From contig DELZ01000001.1 of assembly GCA_002354635.1 (NCBI GenBank), positions 359,085 to 423,084 on the forward strand: a stretch of DNA of 64,000 bases. The letters are read 5' to 3'. Position numbers and translations under genes: made by a program. The notes under the pieces are model-generated. The model ran no database searches. It saw only the letters and a program-made list of their open reading frames with translations, and was not told the DNA's origin. Positions 53,563-64,000 of the stretch are shown one piece after another; the stretch's first letter is position 1, and the number at the start of each line of letters is the position of its first letter. This stretch comes from Sphingomonadales bacterium UBA2683 (lineage in GTDB: Bacteria > Pseudomonadota > Alphaproteobacteria > Sphingomonadales > Sphingomonadaceae).

Positions 53563-53772
53563 TTATTCTGCGGTCTCGGCGTGGGCGACGTCGGCGGGAC
53601 CACCGACCAGAACGAATCGCCGGTCGCAATAGCCGCAGTCGACATAGCCTTTTTCGTCGATTTCAAGCCACACGCGCGGATGGCCAAGCGCCGCGCCGCC
53701 GGCAATATCGGTGGCACCATCGCAAGCGTTGCGTTTTTTGGCTGTTCTGACAATTTCAGGAGCGTCTATCAT
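53563..53772 (-). CDS. zf-CHCC zinc-finger domain protein (NDUFS6-like)
   Basis: 69 residues from ATG 53772. [21 protein letters not shown] and [13 protein letters not shown] form the CHCC zinc site found in the bacterial homologues of the complex I assembly protein NDUFS6. It heads a seven-gene minus-strand operon. A role in complex I assembly or stability is inferred from the family. Confidence 0.85.
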   Translation of the reverse strand: MIDAPEIVRTAKKRNACDGATDIAGGAALGHPRVWLEIDEKGYVDCGYCDRRFVLVGGPADVAHAETAE

Positions 53773-53819
53773 GCCAGAGCGATTAGCAACGGATCGGGTG
53801 CCGCGCAATCCTGCAAATG

Positions 53820-54365
53820 TCAGTAATAGTTCATCGTGATCGGAAAACTGGCCTCATAGGTCCCTGCCTGCTGGTTCGCGCCGACATCGAGTGTCGCACC
53901 AATGCGAAGGGTAATCACATTCGTGCTGGTAATACGGAACAGGCCGGGAAAAAAGACCGGTGCCAGATTGTCCGCCTGCAAGGTCAGCGCACGCATTCTC
54001 ATATTGGCACCACCGCCAACCCGGTCGAGCCGGTAGCTGGACGAGGCCGTGCTGATATAGACGAAGCGGTTGCGCGATCCGTAGCCCTGAAATTCCGCGT
54101 TGCCCACAGTCCCGCCAGCCGCGACAACCGAACCGGATACGGTCCGGATACCTGCAGGACTGATGACGACGGTTCCGCCTGTCTCACCGGGAATCAGACT
54201 GCCAAAATTCAGATCCTCGACCGGAACCAGCGAAAGCGGACTGACGACGACAGCATCGGTTTCACCACTAGCCGATTGGGCAAAAGCCGCCGGCGCGCTT
54301 GTCAGCAATGCCAGGACAAGCAACAGGCCTGCGATCAGTCGTGGAAATATGGAGTATCTGGTCAT
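53820..54365 (-). CDS. DUF4402 exported protein
   Basis: 181 residues with a signal peptide ([21 protein letters not shown]). The domain contains [20 protein letters not shown] and [12 protein letters not shown], and ends FPITMNYY. The pattern of an N-terminal [15 protein letters not shown] and a final aromatic pair fits the DUF4402 group, a fimbrial/surface beta-sandwich family common in sphingomonads. A second copy lies at 54453. Confidence 0.8.
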   Translation of the reverse strand: MTRYSIFPRLIAGLLLVLALLTSAPAAFAQSASGETDAVVVSPLSLVPVEDLNFGSLIPGETGGTVVISPAGIRTVSGSVVAAGGTVGNAEFQGYGSRNRFVYISTASSSYRLDRVGGGANMRMRALTLQADNLAPVFFPGLFRITSTNVITLRIGATLDVGANQQAGTYEASFPITMNYY

Positions 54366-54452
54366 AACAATGATGCCTAGACCGGATAGGGTAATTAACC
54401 ATGTATCCGCATGGTTAATTTCGCGGTAACAATCTGATGACCGCTATGCAGC

Positions 54453-54983
54453 TTATTGATAATCAATGTTTATATTGAAGCTTCCGACATAGGCGCCGCC
54501 AATCTGGTTGGGATTGATCGTCAGCCGTCCGCCAAGCTTGTAGGTAACCGACCCGCTGGCATCGAGCGCCCGGTTGCGGGTGCCATTGCCGCCGTCAAAG
54601 CGCAATTGATCCACCCGCATCGTTTCCGTACCATTGATACGAGTCAGATCAATCTGGTTCTGGCTGACGGTCATCCGCACGGTTTCTAGCGGGGTACCGA
54701 AGGCGGTAAAGGATGCGGCTGTCCGCGTTCCCCCCAGGGACAGGGCGTCGCCGCTCAGCTGGACGATGGTACCGCTGTCGGGATCCATTCTGAACCGGCT
54801 CTGCGCCGTACCGGCGGCAAAATCGCCAAAATGCAAATCGGCATTCTTGGTGATGTTCACTCCCTGATTGACGGTGGTCCGGGATTGACCGCTGCCCGCC
54901 GCTGAGTGTGCGACCGACACCGGCAAGCAGACAGCTGCAGGCAGCAACAGCCCCCATCCCAATCTGAACCCCGCAAGCCGCAT
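54453..54983 (-). CDS. DUF4402 exported protein, second copy
   Basis: 176 residues from ATG 54983, with a signal peptide (GWGLLLPAAVCLPVSVAHS). It shares with its neighbour the plan NADLHFGDFAAGTAQ, beta-rich middle, YKLGGRLTINPNQIGGAYVG and the end INIDYQ. ATG 55004 is an alternative start. The two genes are 87 bases apart on the same strand. Surface structure or adhesin role is inference. Confidence 0.75.
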   Translation of the reverse strand: MRLAGFRLGWGLLLPAAVCLPVSVAHSAAGSGQSRTTVNQGVNITKNADLHFGDFAAGTAQSRFRMDPDSGTIVQLSGDALSLGGTRTAASFTAFGTPLETVRMTVSQNQIDLTRINGTETMRVDQLRFDGGNGTRNRALDASGSVTYKLGGRLTINPNQIGGAYVGSFNINIDYQ

Positions 54984-55164
54984 CGACGAATCCTTGTCTT
55001 TCAAGCGTCAGCTGATAGCGGACAAATAGCTAAATATTGTTGAATATCAGGGTTAAATTCTGCTTTACCATTGGTGCGTCCGGGTCCGCGAATGCCCAGA
55101 AAGTCCTGAAAATAGATACAGCAAAGCCTTTGATTGTCCCCGACAAGATGGTTATGCGGAGCGC

Positions 55165-56103
55165 ATGACAAATGCAGCGATCTCGATCCAGAATCTTTCG
55201 AAAACCTATGCTGGCGGCAAGCAGGCGCTGGATGATGTCAGTTTTGACGTGCCGCGCGGCTCGATCTTCGGACTGCTGGGCCCCAATGGCGCCGGCAAGT
55301 CGACGCTGATCAACATTCTCTCCGGCATGGTGCGCAAGACCGGCGGCAGCGCCAGCATCTGGGGCTTTGATATCGATGACAGCCCGCGCAACGCCAAGGC
55401 CTCGATCGGGATCGTGCCGCAGGAGATTATTTTCGATCCTTTTTTCACGCCGTTCGAGGCGCTGGAGGTGCAGGCCGGGCTCTATGGCGTTGCCAAAGCC
55501 AAGCGCCGGACGATGGAATTGCTGCGCGCCGTCCATCTGGAGGACAAGGCCGATGCCTATGCCCGCACCCTGTCGGGCGGGATGAAACGCCGGCTGCTGG
55601 TGGCCAAGGCAATGGTCCACTCCCCGCCGATCCTGGTGCTCGACGAACCGACTGCGGGCGTCGATATCGATCTCAGGCAGCAGCTTTGGGAATATGTGCT
55701 GGACCTCAACAAGGCCGGCGTGACGATCGTGCTGACGACCCATTATCTGGAAGAAGCGGAGAATCTCTGCGACCGCATTGCGATCATCAATCACGGCAAG
55801 CTGATCGCCAACAAGCCCACACCGGAACTGGTCGACATGGCGCGCGAGAAGCTGGTCGAGCTGACGCTGGATCGCGATATCAGCGAGGCGCAGGATGCGG
55901 TGTCCTTTGCCAATGACCTGTTCGAGAAGGCCGAGATTATCGGTCCGCGTACGGTGGCGGTCACCTATAACAAGGATCGCACCAACGCCGGCGGCGTGAT
56001 GGCTGCGATCCAGGAACGCGGCTTTGCCATTGTCGATGTGACCACCAGGGAAGCGGATCTCGAGGATGTGTTTCTCAACCTGACCCGCGCCAAGGCGGCG
56101 TGA
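55165..56103 (+). CDS. ABC-2 type transporter ATP-binding protein
   Basis: 312 residues. Walker A is GPNGAGKS, Q-loop PQEIIFD, signature LSGGMKRR and Walker [14 protein letters not shown]-terminal extension of about 80 residues ([13 protein letters not shown]) is typical of ABC-2 drug/lipid-export ATPases. A permease gene is expected but not found next to it; the next gene is nadB, overlapping by four bases (GTGA). The transport substrate is unknown. Confidence 0.9.
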   Translation: MTNAAISIQNLSKTYAGGKQALDDVSFDVPRGSIFGLLGPNGAGKSTLINILSGMVRKTGGSASIWGFDIDDSPRNAKASIGIVPQEIIFDPFFTPFEALEVQAGLYGVAKAKRRTMELLRAVHLEDKADAYARTLSGGMKRRLLVAKAMVHSPPILVLDEPTAGVDIDLRQQLWEYVLDLNKAGVTIVLTTHYLEEAENLCDRIAIINHGKLIANKPTPELVDMAREKLVELTLDRDISEAQDAVSFANDLFEKAEIIGPRTVAVTYNKDRTNAGGVMAAIQERGFAIVDVTTREADLEDVFLNLTRAKAA

Positions 56104-57692
56104 ATCACGACGTCATCATTGTCGGGTCCGGCGCGGCCGGGCTGAGCGCGGCCATAACGCTGGCGCGCACGCATAAAGTGCTGGTGCTGGCCAAGGGCGA
56201 ACTGACGGGCGGGTCAACCTCATGGGCGCAGGGCGGGATTGCCGCCGTGCTCGATGCAGGCGACACGTTTGAAAATCATATCAATGATACCATGGTCGCC
56301 GGTGCGGGGCTGAACCGCCGCGAAACGGTTGAATTTGTGGTTGAGAACGCCCCCGCCGCCATCGCGCGGCTGGAAGACATGGGCGTGCCCTTCAACAAGG
56401 AAGCGGAAGTCCTCCACCTCACCCGCGAAGGCGGCCACAGCCACCGGCGGATCGTTCATGTCGATGATGCAACCGGCTGGGCGGTGCAGGAAGCCTTGCA
56501 GAATACCGCTGCTGCGCACCCGAATATCACACTGCGACCGCATATGGTGGCGATCGACCTGATCGTCGACCGTCATGCGGAAAACCCGACCGGCGCCAGA
56601 AATGTCTGGGGCGTCTATGCGCTCGACAACGACAGCGGCCATGTCGAGACGCTGACCGCGCGCGCCACGATCATGGCCAGCGGCGGTGCCGGGCGTACCT
56701 ATCTGTTCTCGACCGCACCGCGCGGCGCAACCGGTGACGGCATTGCCATGGCCTGGCGCGCGGGGGCGCGGGTTTCCAATATGGAGATGATGCAATTCCA
56801 CCCGACCTGCCTCTATAATCTGGAGGTCAAGAATTTCCTGATCACCGAAGCGGTGCGCGGCGAAGGTGGGCATCTGAAGCTGCCGGATGATGCCGGGGAT
56901 GAAGCCGGTGACCGTTTCATGGCGCGCTTTGATCCGGAACGCATGGAGCTGGCACCGCGCGATATCGTGGCGCGCGCCAATGACCACGAGATCAAGCGGC
57001 TTGGGCTGGACTATGTCGATCTCGACATCTCCCACCGTGATCCGGAATTTGTGAAGGGCCATTTCCCGAACATCTACGAGAAGCTGATCGGGCTGGGCAT
57101 CGATATGACCAGGGAACCGATTCCGGTGGTGCCGGCGCAACATTATACCTGCGGCGGAATCCTGATCGATCTGGCGGGTCGCACCGACCTGCCCGGCCTC
57201 TATGCGGCGGGCGAAGCGAGCGAGAGCGGTCTGCATGGCGCAAACCGGCTGGCCTCGAACAGCCTGCTCGAATGTTTCGTCTTCGGCGATGCCGCCGCGC
57301 GCGATATCGCCGAGCACTGGGACGACATGCCAGCGCCGCCGCCGATCCGCGCCTGGGATGAAAGCCGCGTTACCGACAGCGACGAAGAAGTGGTGATCAA
57401 GCAGACCTGGACCGAAATCCGCCGTTTCATGTGGAATTATGTCGGCATTGTCCGCACCACCAAGCGCCTCGAACGCGCCCAGCACCGGATTGATCTGCTG
57501 CGCGGCGAAGTGGAAGAATATTACGGCAATTTCCGAGTGACGCAGGATCTGATCGAGCTGCGGAACCTGATCGAGGTCGCGGACCTGATCGTGCGGTCCG
57601 CACTGGCGCGGAGGGAGAGCCGGGGGCTGCACTATATTACCGATTATCCAGATTTGGCGGACGAGGCGGTGGATACGGTTCTGGTGCCCTGA
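56100..57692 (+). CDS. nadB: L-aspartate oxidase
   Basis: 530 residues, FAD enzyme of NAD biosynthesis that oxidises L-aspartate to iminoaspartate for NadA. The FAD motif HDVIIVGSGAAGLSAAITLA is followed by STSWAQGGIAAVL, FHPTCLYN and the catalytic-loop area HYTCGGILIDLAGRT. The C-terminal helical domain follows. Starts at GTG overlapping the ABC gene's TGA. nadA and nadC are not next to it. Confidence 0.92.
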   Translation: MNHDVIIVGSGAAGLSAAITLARTHKVLVLAKGELTGGSTSWAQGGIAAVLDAGDTFENHINDTMVAGAGLNRRETVEFVVENAPAAIARLEDMGVPFNKEAEVLHLTREGGHSHRRIVHVDDATGWAVQEALQNTAAAHPNITLRPHMVAIDLIVDRHAENPTGARNVWGVYALDNDSGHVETLTARATIMASGGAGRTYLFSTAPRGATGDGIAMAWRAGARVSNMEMMQFHPTCLYNLEVKNFLITEAVRGEGGHLKLPDDAGDEAGDRFMARFDPERMELAPRDIVARANDHEIKRLGLDYVDLDISHRDPEFVKGHFPNIYEKLIGLGIDMTREPIPVVPAQHYTCGGILIDLAGRTDLPGLYAAGEASESGLHGANRLASNSLLECFVFGDAAARDIAEHWDDMPAPPPIRAWDESRVTDSDEEVVIKQTWTEIRRFMWNYVGIVRTTKRLERAQHRIDLLRGEVEEYYGNFRVTQDLIELRNLIEVADLIVRSALARRESRGLHYITDYPDLADEAVDTVLVP

Positions 57693-57715
57693 CACTATTT
57701 CAGCAGGAGGAACTT

Positions 57716-58423
57716 ATGGGGTTGCAAGTAATAGGTTCGGGCTTTGGCCGCACCGGGACAATGTCGATGAAAGTGGCACTGGAACAGCTCGGCTATCTCA
57801 AGACCCACCATATGGAATATGTGCTGAAAAACGCCGACCAGCGCGCCTATTGGCATGATGTCGCAACGGGAGGGACGCCCGATTGGGAAACAATTTTCGA
57901 TGGTTATCAGGCGAGCGTCGATTTTCCGTCGGCCTTCTATTACAAGGAATTACTGGAAGCTTTTCCCGATGCCAAGGTCGTGCACACGGTCCGGGACGTT
58001 GATCGCTGGTATGAAAGCGCCAGCGAGACCATCTATGCCATGGGACAAGCATCCCCGGCCTGGGCACAAAAATTCATTCCTTTCGTCCGCAAGAACAAGG
58101 AAATGGTCAATGGCACCGTCTGGGACCGGGTATTCCACGGGCGGTTCGAGGACGAGGCCTATGCAAAGCAGATTTTTCGCGACTATACCGATCAGGTGAA
58201 AGCCGATATTCCGGCAGACCGGCTGCTGATCTTCGAGGTGAAGGACGGCTGGAAACCGCTCTGCGCCTTTCTCGGCAAGGAAGTGCCCGACACGCCCTTT
58301 CCCCATGTCAATGATAGCGCCAGCTTCCGCAAGATGATCCGCAATGTTAAATTGGTTTTCGGCGCGGTGCATGTTTTGCTGGCTGCGGCGGTTGTGGGGT
58401 TGGGTTGGTGGCTGTTGGCTTAG
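57716..58423 (+). CDS. Sulfotransferase family protein with C-terminal membrane helix
   Basis: 235 residues with AGGAGG upstream of the ATG. GSGFGRTGT near residue 7 is the 5'-phosphosulfate-binding loop. VHTVRDVDRWYESASETIYA supplies the 3'-phosphate-binding area. The last 25 residues form a hydrophobic helix (VLLAAAVVGLGWWLLA), which would anchor the enzyme to a membrane. Transfer of sulfate from PAPS to an unknown acceptor is expected. It starts 24 bases after nadB. Confidence 0.85.
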   Translation: MGLQVIGSGFGRTGTMSMKVALEQLGYLKTHHMEYVLKNADQRAYWHDVATGGTPDWETIFDGYQASVDFPSAFYYKELLEAFPDAKVVHTVRDVDRWYESASETIYAMGQASPAWAQKFIPFVRKNKEMVNGTVWDRVFHGRFEDEAYAKQIFRDYTDQVKADIPADRLLIFEVKDGWKPLCAFLGKEVPDTPFPHVNDSASFRKMIRNVKLVFGAVHVLLAAAVVGLGWWLLA

Positions 58424-58508
58424 GAGCCCAGTCGCGCTTGTTTGTGGAATGATATTGAAAACCGGCTCATTCAGAAAGCGGAGTTTGGCTTTGGTTGCTC
58501 AATCGAAA

Positions 58509-58910
58509 TCAGCGAATTTCCGGTCGAATCCAGGTGAGCTGAGGATTTTCGACGCACCATTCCAGCAAATCCAGTTCTTCTGAGGACGCGGCCCGTGCGG
58601 ACTTGAATGTCACGACAGTTTTGTCTCCACGGGGGTAGACAGATAACCGCGAACCATCCTGGTCGATATAGACTGAACCAGTGCGGCGATAGACTCGGCC
58701 AACCATTACGTATTGGAATTGCGCGAACACCCGGCTACGATTTCCAGACGTCAAACACCCCTCGACTTCGGAAAATGAAAAGCGAGACTCCCGATCAAGC
58801 CGTGTTTGCGGTTCGATCACTGAGTTTTGGTGCGCAATAGCGAACCATGTCGCGACAGCAAGCCCCGCACTGCTGAGACAAACAATGATCGTCGCGGTTA
58901 TCCTATTCAA
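58509..58910 (-). CDS. Membrane-anchored or exported protein, unknown function
   Basis: 133 residues. One N-terminal hydrophobic helix (ATIIVCLSSAGLAVATWFAI) is followed by a soluble domain with two Cys (VEGCLTSGN, LEWCVENP) and VYIDQDGSRLSVYPRG. No family recognised. It sits downstream of the acylase gene on the same strand with a 51-base gap. Confidence 0.65.
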   Translation of the reverse strand: MNRITATIIVCLSSAGLAVATWFAIAHQNSVIEPQTRLDRESRFSFSEVEGCLTSGNRSRVFAQFQYVMVGRVYRRTGSVYIDQDGSRLSVYPRGDKTVVTFKSARAASSEELDLLEWCVENPQLTWIRPEIR

Positions 58911-58961
58911 AAGTTCTTCCTATTGCTTGCCGCCAAGGCTCCGCGTCGAGCGCGGAGCACA

Positions 58962-61172
58962 TTATTTCTGGTCGCTGCGAACCACCTTGTCGCTCGCCTT
59001 GTGCTGCTCCAGATCCTTGGGATCAAACCACACCGGCTTCAGCTTCTTGTCGACAAACAACTGCATCTGGTCGGTATAATGCGGCGAATCCGGGCGCGTC
59101 GTGGCGGCGCCGAAGGGCTGGATCGAGCGGGAGTGGACCTTGCCGTCTTTCGTCCACTCCATGAACATGATGAAGCTGTCGCCGTGGCGCACGCTCAGGC
59201 GGCCGTCGTCCTCGACATCCCACAGGGTCGAGGCGCGGATCGTGTCGTTGCCGCCGTCGACCGGCAGGTCGACCGTGCCCTGTCGCATCCGCAGCACATC
59301 CAGCATCGGCGGATCGATCCTGCCGAAATATTGCGTCAGATGATCGACCGTTTCCGCCAGTATCTGGCGCGGATCGGGCATTTCGCCGCGGTTGTAATGC
59401 GACTTGTTGGCCGGGCGCAGCACCATCAGCGCCAGCGCGTCGGCTGCGCCCTTGCCGTCGAGATTCCAGTCCCATTGGCCGATCAATTGCTGCGCCTGGA
59501 GCAACTTTGCGCTATCCTTCAGGTCGAGCGCGGCGATCCTGTCCAGCCAGTTTTTGGCATAGCCCGCCTTCTCGTAACCCGTGTCATATTTGACCGCCCA
59601 CAGTTCGGCGTCGCTGATCTTGCCATCGGCATTGGCCCGTTCCAGCAAGGCGATCGACCGGCGCGAGCGGTTGGTCTGGTCATTTTCGATGCCCAGCAAG
59701 GGCGAGAAACTGTCCGCTTTCAGTTCGTCCCCCGGTCCGGCGGCGATATAGGGCGTGTTATTGGCGTTCATGACATAGCCCGAGGCGGGATTGACCAGCG
59801 CGGGGACGCGCGTGAACGGCAAGGTTTTCTGCCACAGCGCCTTTGACGTGTCGCCGGGCAGAATCCCGCGCCAGTCATAGCCTTCGGGCCGGTCAGGGAA
59901 CATCGCGTTATAGTAAAGCCCGATATTGCCCGCGGCATCGGCATATATAACGTTGATCGCGGGCACGCCCTGCCCGGCCATCGCCGCCTGCCATTCGTCG
60001 AAATTCGTTGCCTTGTTGATCCGGTAATATTGGGTGGCCATGTCAAGCTGATCGATGCCGGCATAGCGGATCGCATAGGCACCGCTATCATTGATGATCA
60101 CCGGGCCGTGGATCGAGCGATAGGCGACCTGCGGATAGGGAATGACAAAGGGACCGAATTTGATCTTCAGCCAGACGCGCTTCTTTTCGAGCGGCTTCCA
60201 TTCGCCGTCAAAGCGATAGGCATCTTTCGCATCGTTGAGCGTCAGCTCGTAGATGTCGATCAGATCGGGGCGGTTGACCGTGTTGGTCCAGCCGAGATAT
60301 TTGTTGTGGCCGAGGAGCGGGAAGGGCGAACCCGGGAAATTGGCGCCGGCAAAGTCCCAGCCCTGCTCGCTGTGCACAACCAGCTCGTACCAGGCGACAT
60401 TGCCGCGTAGCGGCTGGTGCGTGTTTGAGACCAGGCGGGTCTTGCCCTCGGGCGAAAGATCCGGTGCGAGGGCATAGGCGTTGGAGCCATTTTCATCCGG
60501 GTCGGGACCGACCGGCGTGGTCGTGTCGTCTTCGATGATCTTGTCCGGGCTGAGCGGATGGATGGATTTCTTCGCCGGTTCATCCGAAAGGCGCGGCCCG
60601 CCCTCGCGCGGCAGGGGCTTGTTCTGTACAAGCGCCTCAATCGGATTGTTGAGGCCGAAGAAAAAGGGCGAGCGCAACACGAAACCCGCGGCAATATCCT
60701 GACCGGTGACGGGAAACAGCTTGGCCAGCCTGACCTCTTCGGGACGGTCGGCAGCATAGGCATTGAGGCCTGACGCATAACCGTCGAGCAGCGCGCGGAC
60801 ATCGGCGGGCAGATCATCATATTGCCGGGTCACGGTACCGCGCACATCGAGCAGCGCACCGATATAGTCGATTGGCGCGCTGTCCGCGCCCTTCAGCGTC
60901 GCCATCCGGCCACGCACCATCGCGATGACTTCCTGCAGCGTCCCAAAATCATCCTCGGAATGGGCGTAGGCCACACCATAGGCGACGTCGGGATCGGTCT
61001 TGCCGAATATATGCGGGACACCGAATTCGTCGCGGACGATCCGCGCTTCATAGCTGCCTTCCGGCGGCGGCGCGGATTGCTCGGTGCTCAGCGGTTCCCA
61101 GACCGTCAAACCGATAGCTATCACCACGACAAGAAGGATCAGCCCGATCGCCGCACGCTTAAGTGATTTCAC
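58962..61172 (-). CDS. Penicillin acylase family protein (Ntn hydrolase)
   Basis: 736 residues. N-terminal signal/anchor (RAAIGLILLVVVIAIGLTVW) leads into an alpha part. The nucleophile Ser230 follows Gly in ENGSNAYALAP, where self-cleavage would release the beta chain. Supporting residues include NTHQPLRGNVAWYE and FPLLGHNKYLGWTNT. The family acts on amide bonds such as penicillins, cephalosporins or acyl-homoserine lactones, so quorum quenching is possible but not provable here. Divergent from clpB. Confidence 0.9.
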   Translation of the reverse strand: MKSLKRAAIGLILLVVVIAIGLTVWEPLSTEQSAPPPEGSYEARIVRDEFGVPHIFGKTDPDVAYGVAYAHSEDDFGTLQEVIAMVRGRMATLKGADSAPIDYIGALLDVRGTVTRQYDDLPADVRALLDGYASGLNAYAADRPEEVRLAKLFPVTGQDIAAGFVLRSPFFFGLNNPIEALVQNKPLPREGGPRLSDEPAKKSIHPLSPDKIIEDDTTTPVGPDPDENGSNAYALAPDLSPEGKTRLVSNTHQPLRGNVAWYELVVHSEQGWDFAGANFPGSPFPLLGHNKYLGWTNTVNRPDLIDIYELTLNDAKDAYRFDGEWKPLEKKRVWLKIKFGPFVIPYPQVAYRSIHGPVIINDSGAYAIRYAGIDQLDMATQYYRINKATNFDEWQAAMAGQGVPAINVIYADAAGNIGLYYNAMFPDRPEGYDWRGILPGDTSKALWQKTLPFTRVPALVNPASGYVMNANNTPYIAAGPGDELKADSFSPLLGIENDQTNRSRRSIALLERANADGKISDAELWAVKYDTGYEKAGYAKNWLDRIAALDLKDSAKLLQAQQLIGQWDWNLDGKGAADALALMVLRPANKSHYNRGEMPDPRQILAETVDHLTQYFGRIDPPMLDVLRMRQGTVDLPVDGGNDTIRASTLWDVEDDGRLSVRHGDSFIMFMEWTKDGKVHSRSIQPFGAATTRPDSPHYTDQMQLFVDKKLKPVWFDPKDLEQHKASDKVVRSDQK

Positions 61173-61212
61173 GTATATTTTCCTCTCCGGCAGCCTCTTA
61201 AGCTGGATGCAC

Positions 61213-61242
61213 TTTTACTCCGGGAAGCGCTTACCATATAAT
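61213..61242 (+). promoter_or_regulatory. Sigma-70-like promoter of clpB
   Basis: TATAAT at 61237-61242 is a perfect -10 box. TTTTAC at 61213-61218 is a weak -35 with 18 bases spacing. Transcription would start near 61249, giving a leader of about 83 bases that contains the hairpin at 61261-61297. No RpoH-type or CIRCE element was readable. Confidence 0.5.
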
Positions 61243-61260
61243 TCAGAAGGAAAAAGTCCC

Positions 61261-61297
61261 GAATATGGTTGTGTTGCCCGACTACAACACCATATTC
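61261..61297 (+). promoter_or_regulatory. Hairpin in the clpB leader
   Basis: GAATATGG (61261-61268) pairs with CCATATTC (61290-61297), and TGTTG (61272-61276) pairs with CAACA (61285-61289). A 3-base bulge TTG lies on the left side and the loop is 8 bases. It ends 34 bases before the clpB ATG. A regulatory RNA structure or an operator is possible. Confidence 0.55.
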
Positions 61298-61331
61298 AGC
61301 AAAAGACATTGAGATTAAACAGGATGAACCG

Positions 61332-63926
<2,595 letters not shown>

Positions 63927-63963
63927 GCTTGCACTATCCGCAAGTGACGGGCAGATAACGGCC

Positions 63964-64000
63964 ATGAACCTAGCCGCGAGAGAAGCCGAGATCATCGGCA
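63964..64000 (+). CDS. Start of a further gene (partial, cut by the window end)
   Basis: ATG followed by twelve codons (MNLAAREAEIIG) runs to the window edge 38 bases after clpB. Too short to identify. It could also be part of an untranslated region. Confidence 0.25.
   Translation, partial: MNLAAREAEIIG

Overview
The window comes from the chromosome of an aerobic, GC-rich alphaproteobacterium, most probably a member of the Sphingomonadales close to Sphingorhabdus, Parasphingorhabdus or Sphingopyxis. This assignment is an inference. It rests on the protein style (TonB-dependent receptor, paired DUF4402 proteins, glycine-zipper proteins, penicillin-acylase family enzyme), on intergenic palindromes of the TGTCATTCCCGCGCAGGCGGG type, and on the pervasive antisense ORFs of high-GC coding DNA. 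No rRNA or tRNA gene was found.

Layout. 1-8 kb: the 3' part of a large repetitive adhesin-like protein, cysS overlapping a D-2-hydroxyacid dehydrogenase gene, then a thiamine-diphosphate enzyme paired with an aldehyde dehydrogenase. 8.2-17.9 kb: the most unusual part, four closely packed genes that look like one operon. They encode a pentaheme cytochrome c, a lipoprotein with two HbpS/GlcG-type domains, a predicted outer-membrane beta-barrel and a 1398-residue decaheme protein with a C-terminal LVIVD-type propeller. Together they look like a candidate electron-transfer conduit across the envelope. 18-24.5 kb: an accessory stretch of small envelope proteins. It holds two tandem 40-residue peptide genes behind a sigma-54-like promoter and four copies of a palindromic repeat family. 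24.6-25.9 kb: an AT-rich two-gene island (DUF5343 plus a HEPN-like protein). 26-30 kb: nrdB and nrdA, separated by a hairpin-rich repeat element and preceded by tandem NrdR-like boxes and DnaA-like boxes. 30-45.8 kb: a TPR protein, class I fumarase, an SDR, a TonB-dependent receptor, an Atm1-type ABC exporter, RecQ, a DUF442 phosphatase-like lipoprotein, a sterol-desaturase family protein, a PAP2 protein and a GMC oxidoreductase. 45.8-54.4 kb: a sodium/solute symporter, glnK-amtB with a consensus sigma-54 promoter and an upstream palindrome, and a seven-gene minus-strand operon from a zf-CHCC protein and TldD to a patatin-like phospholipase. 54-64 kb: two DUF4402 proteins, an ABC-2 type ATPase gene overlapping nadB, a sulfotransferase, a penicillin-acylase family enzyme and clpB with a strong leader hairpin.

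How the parts relate. Most flanking genes are housekeeping (cysS, nrdAB, fumA, recQ, nadB, clpB, glnK-amtB). The candidates for undescribed biology are the multiheme operon, the sigma-54/40-residue peptide pair, and the DUF5343/HEPN-like island. All functional statements come from reading motifs by eye; no database search was run.
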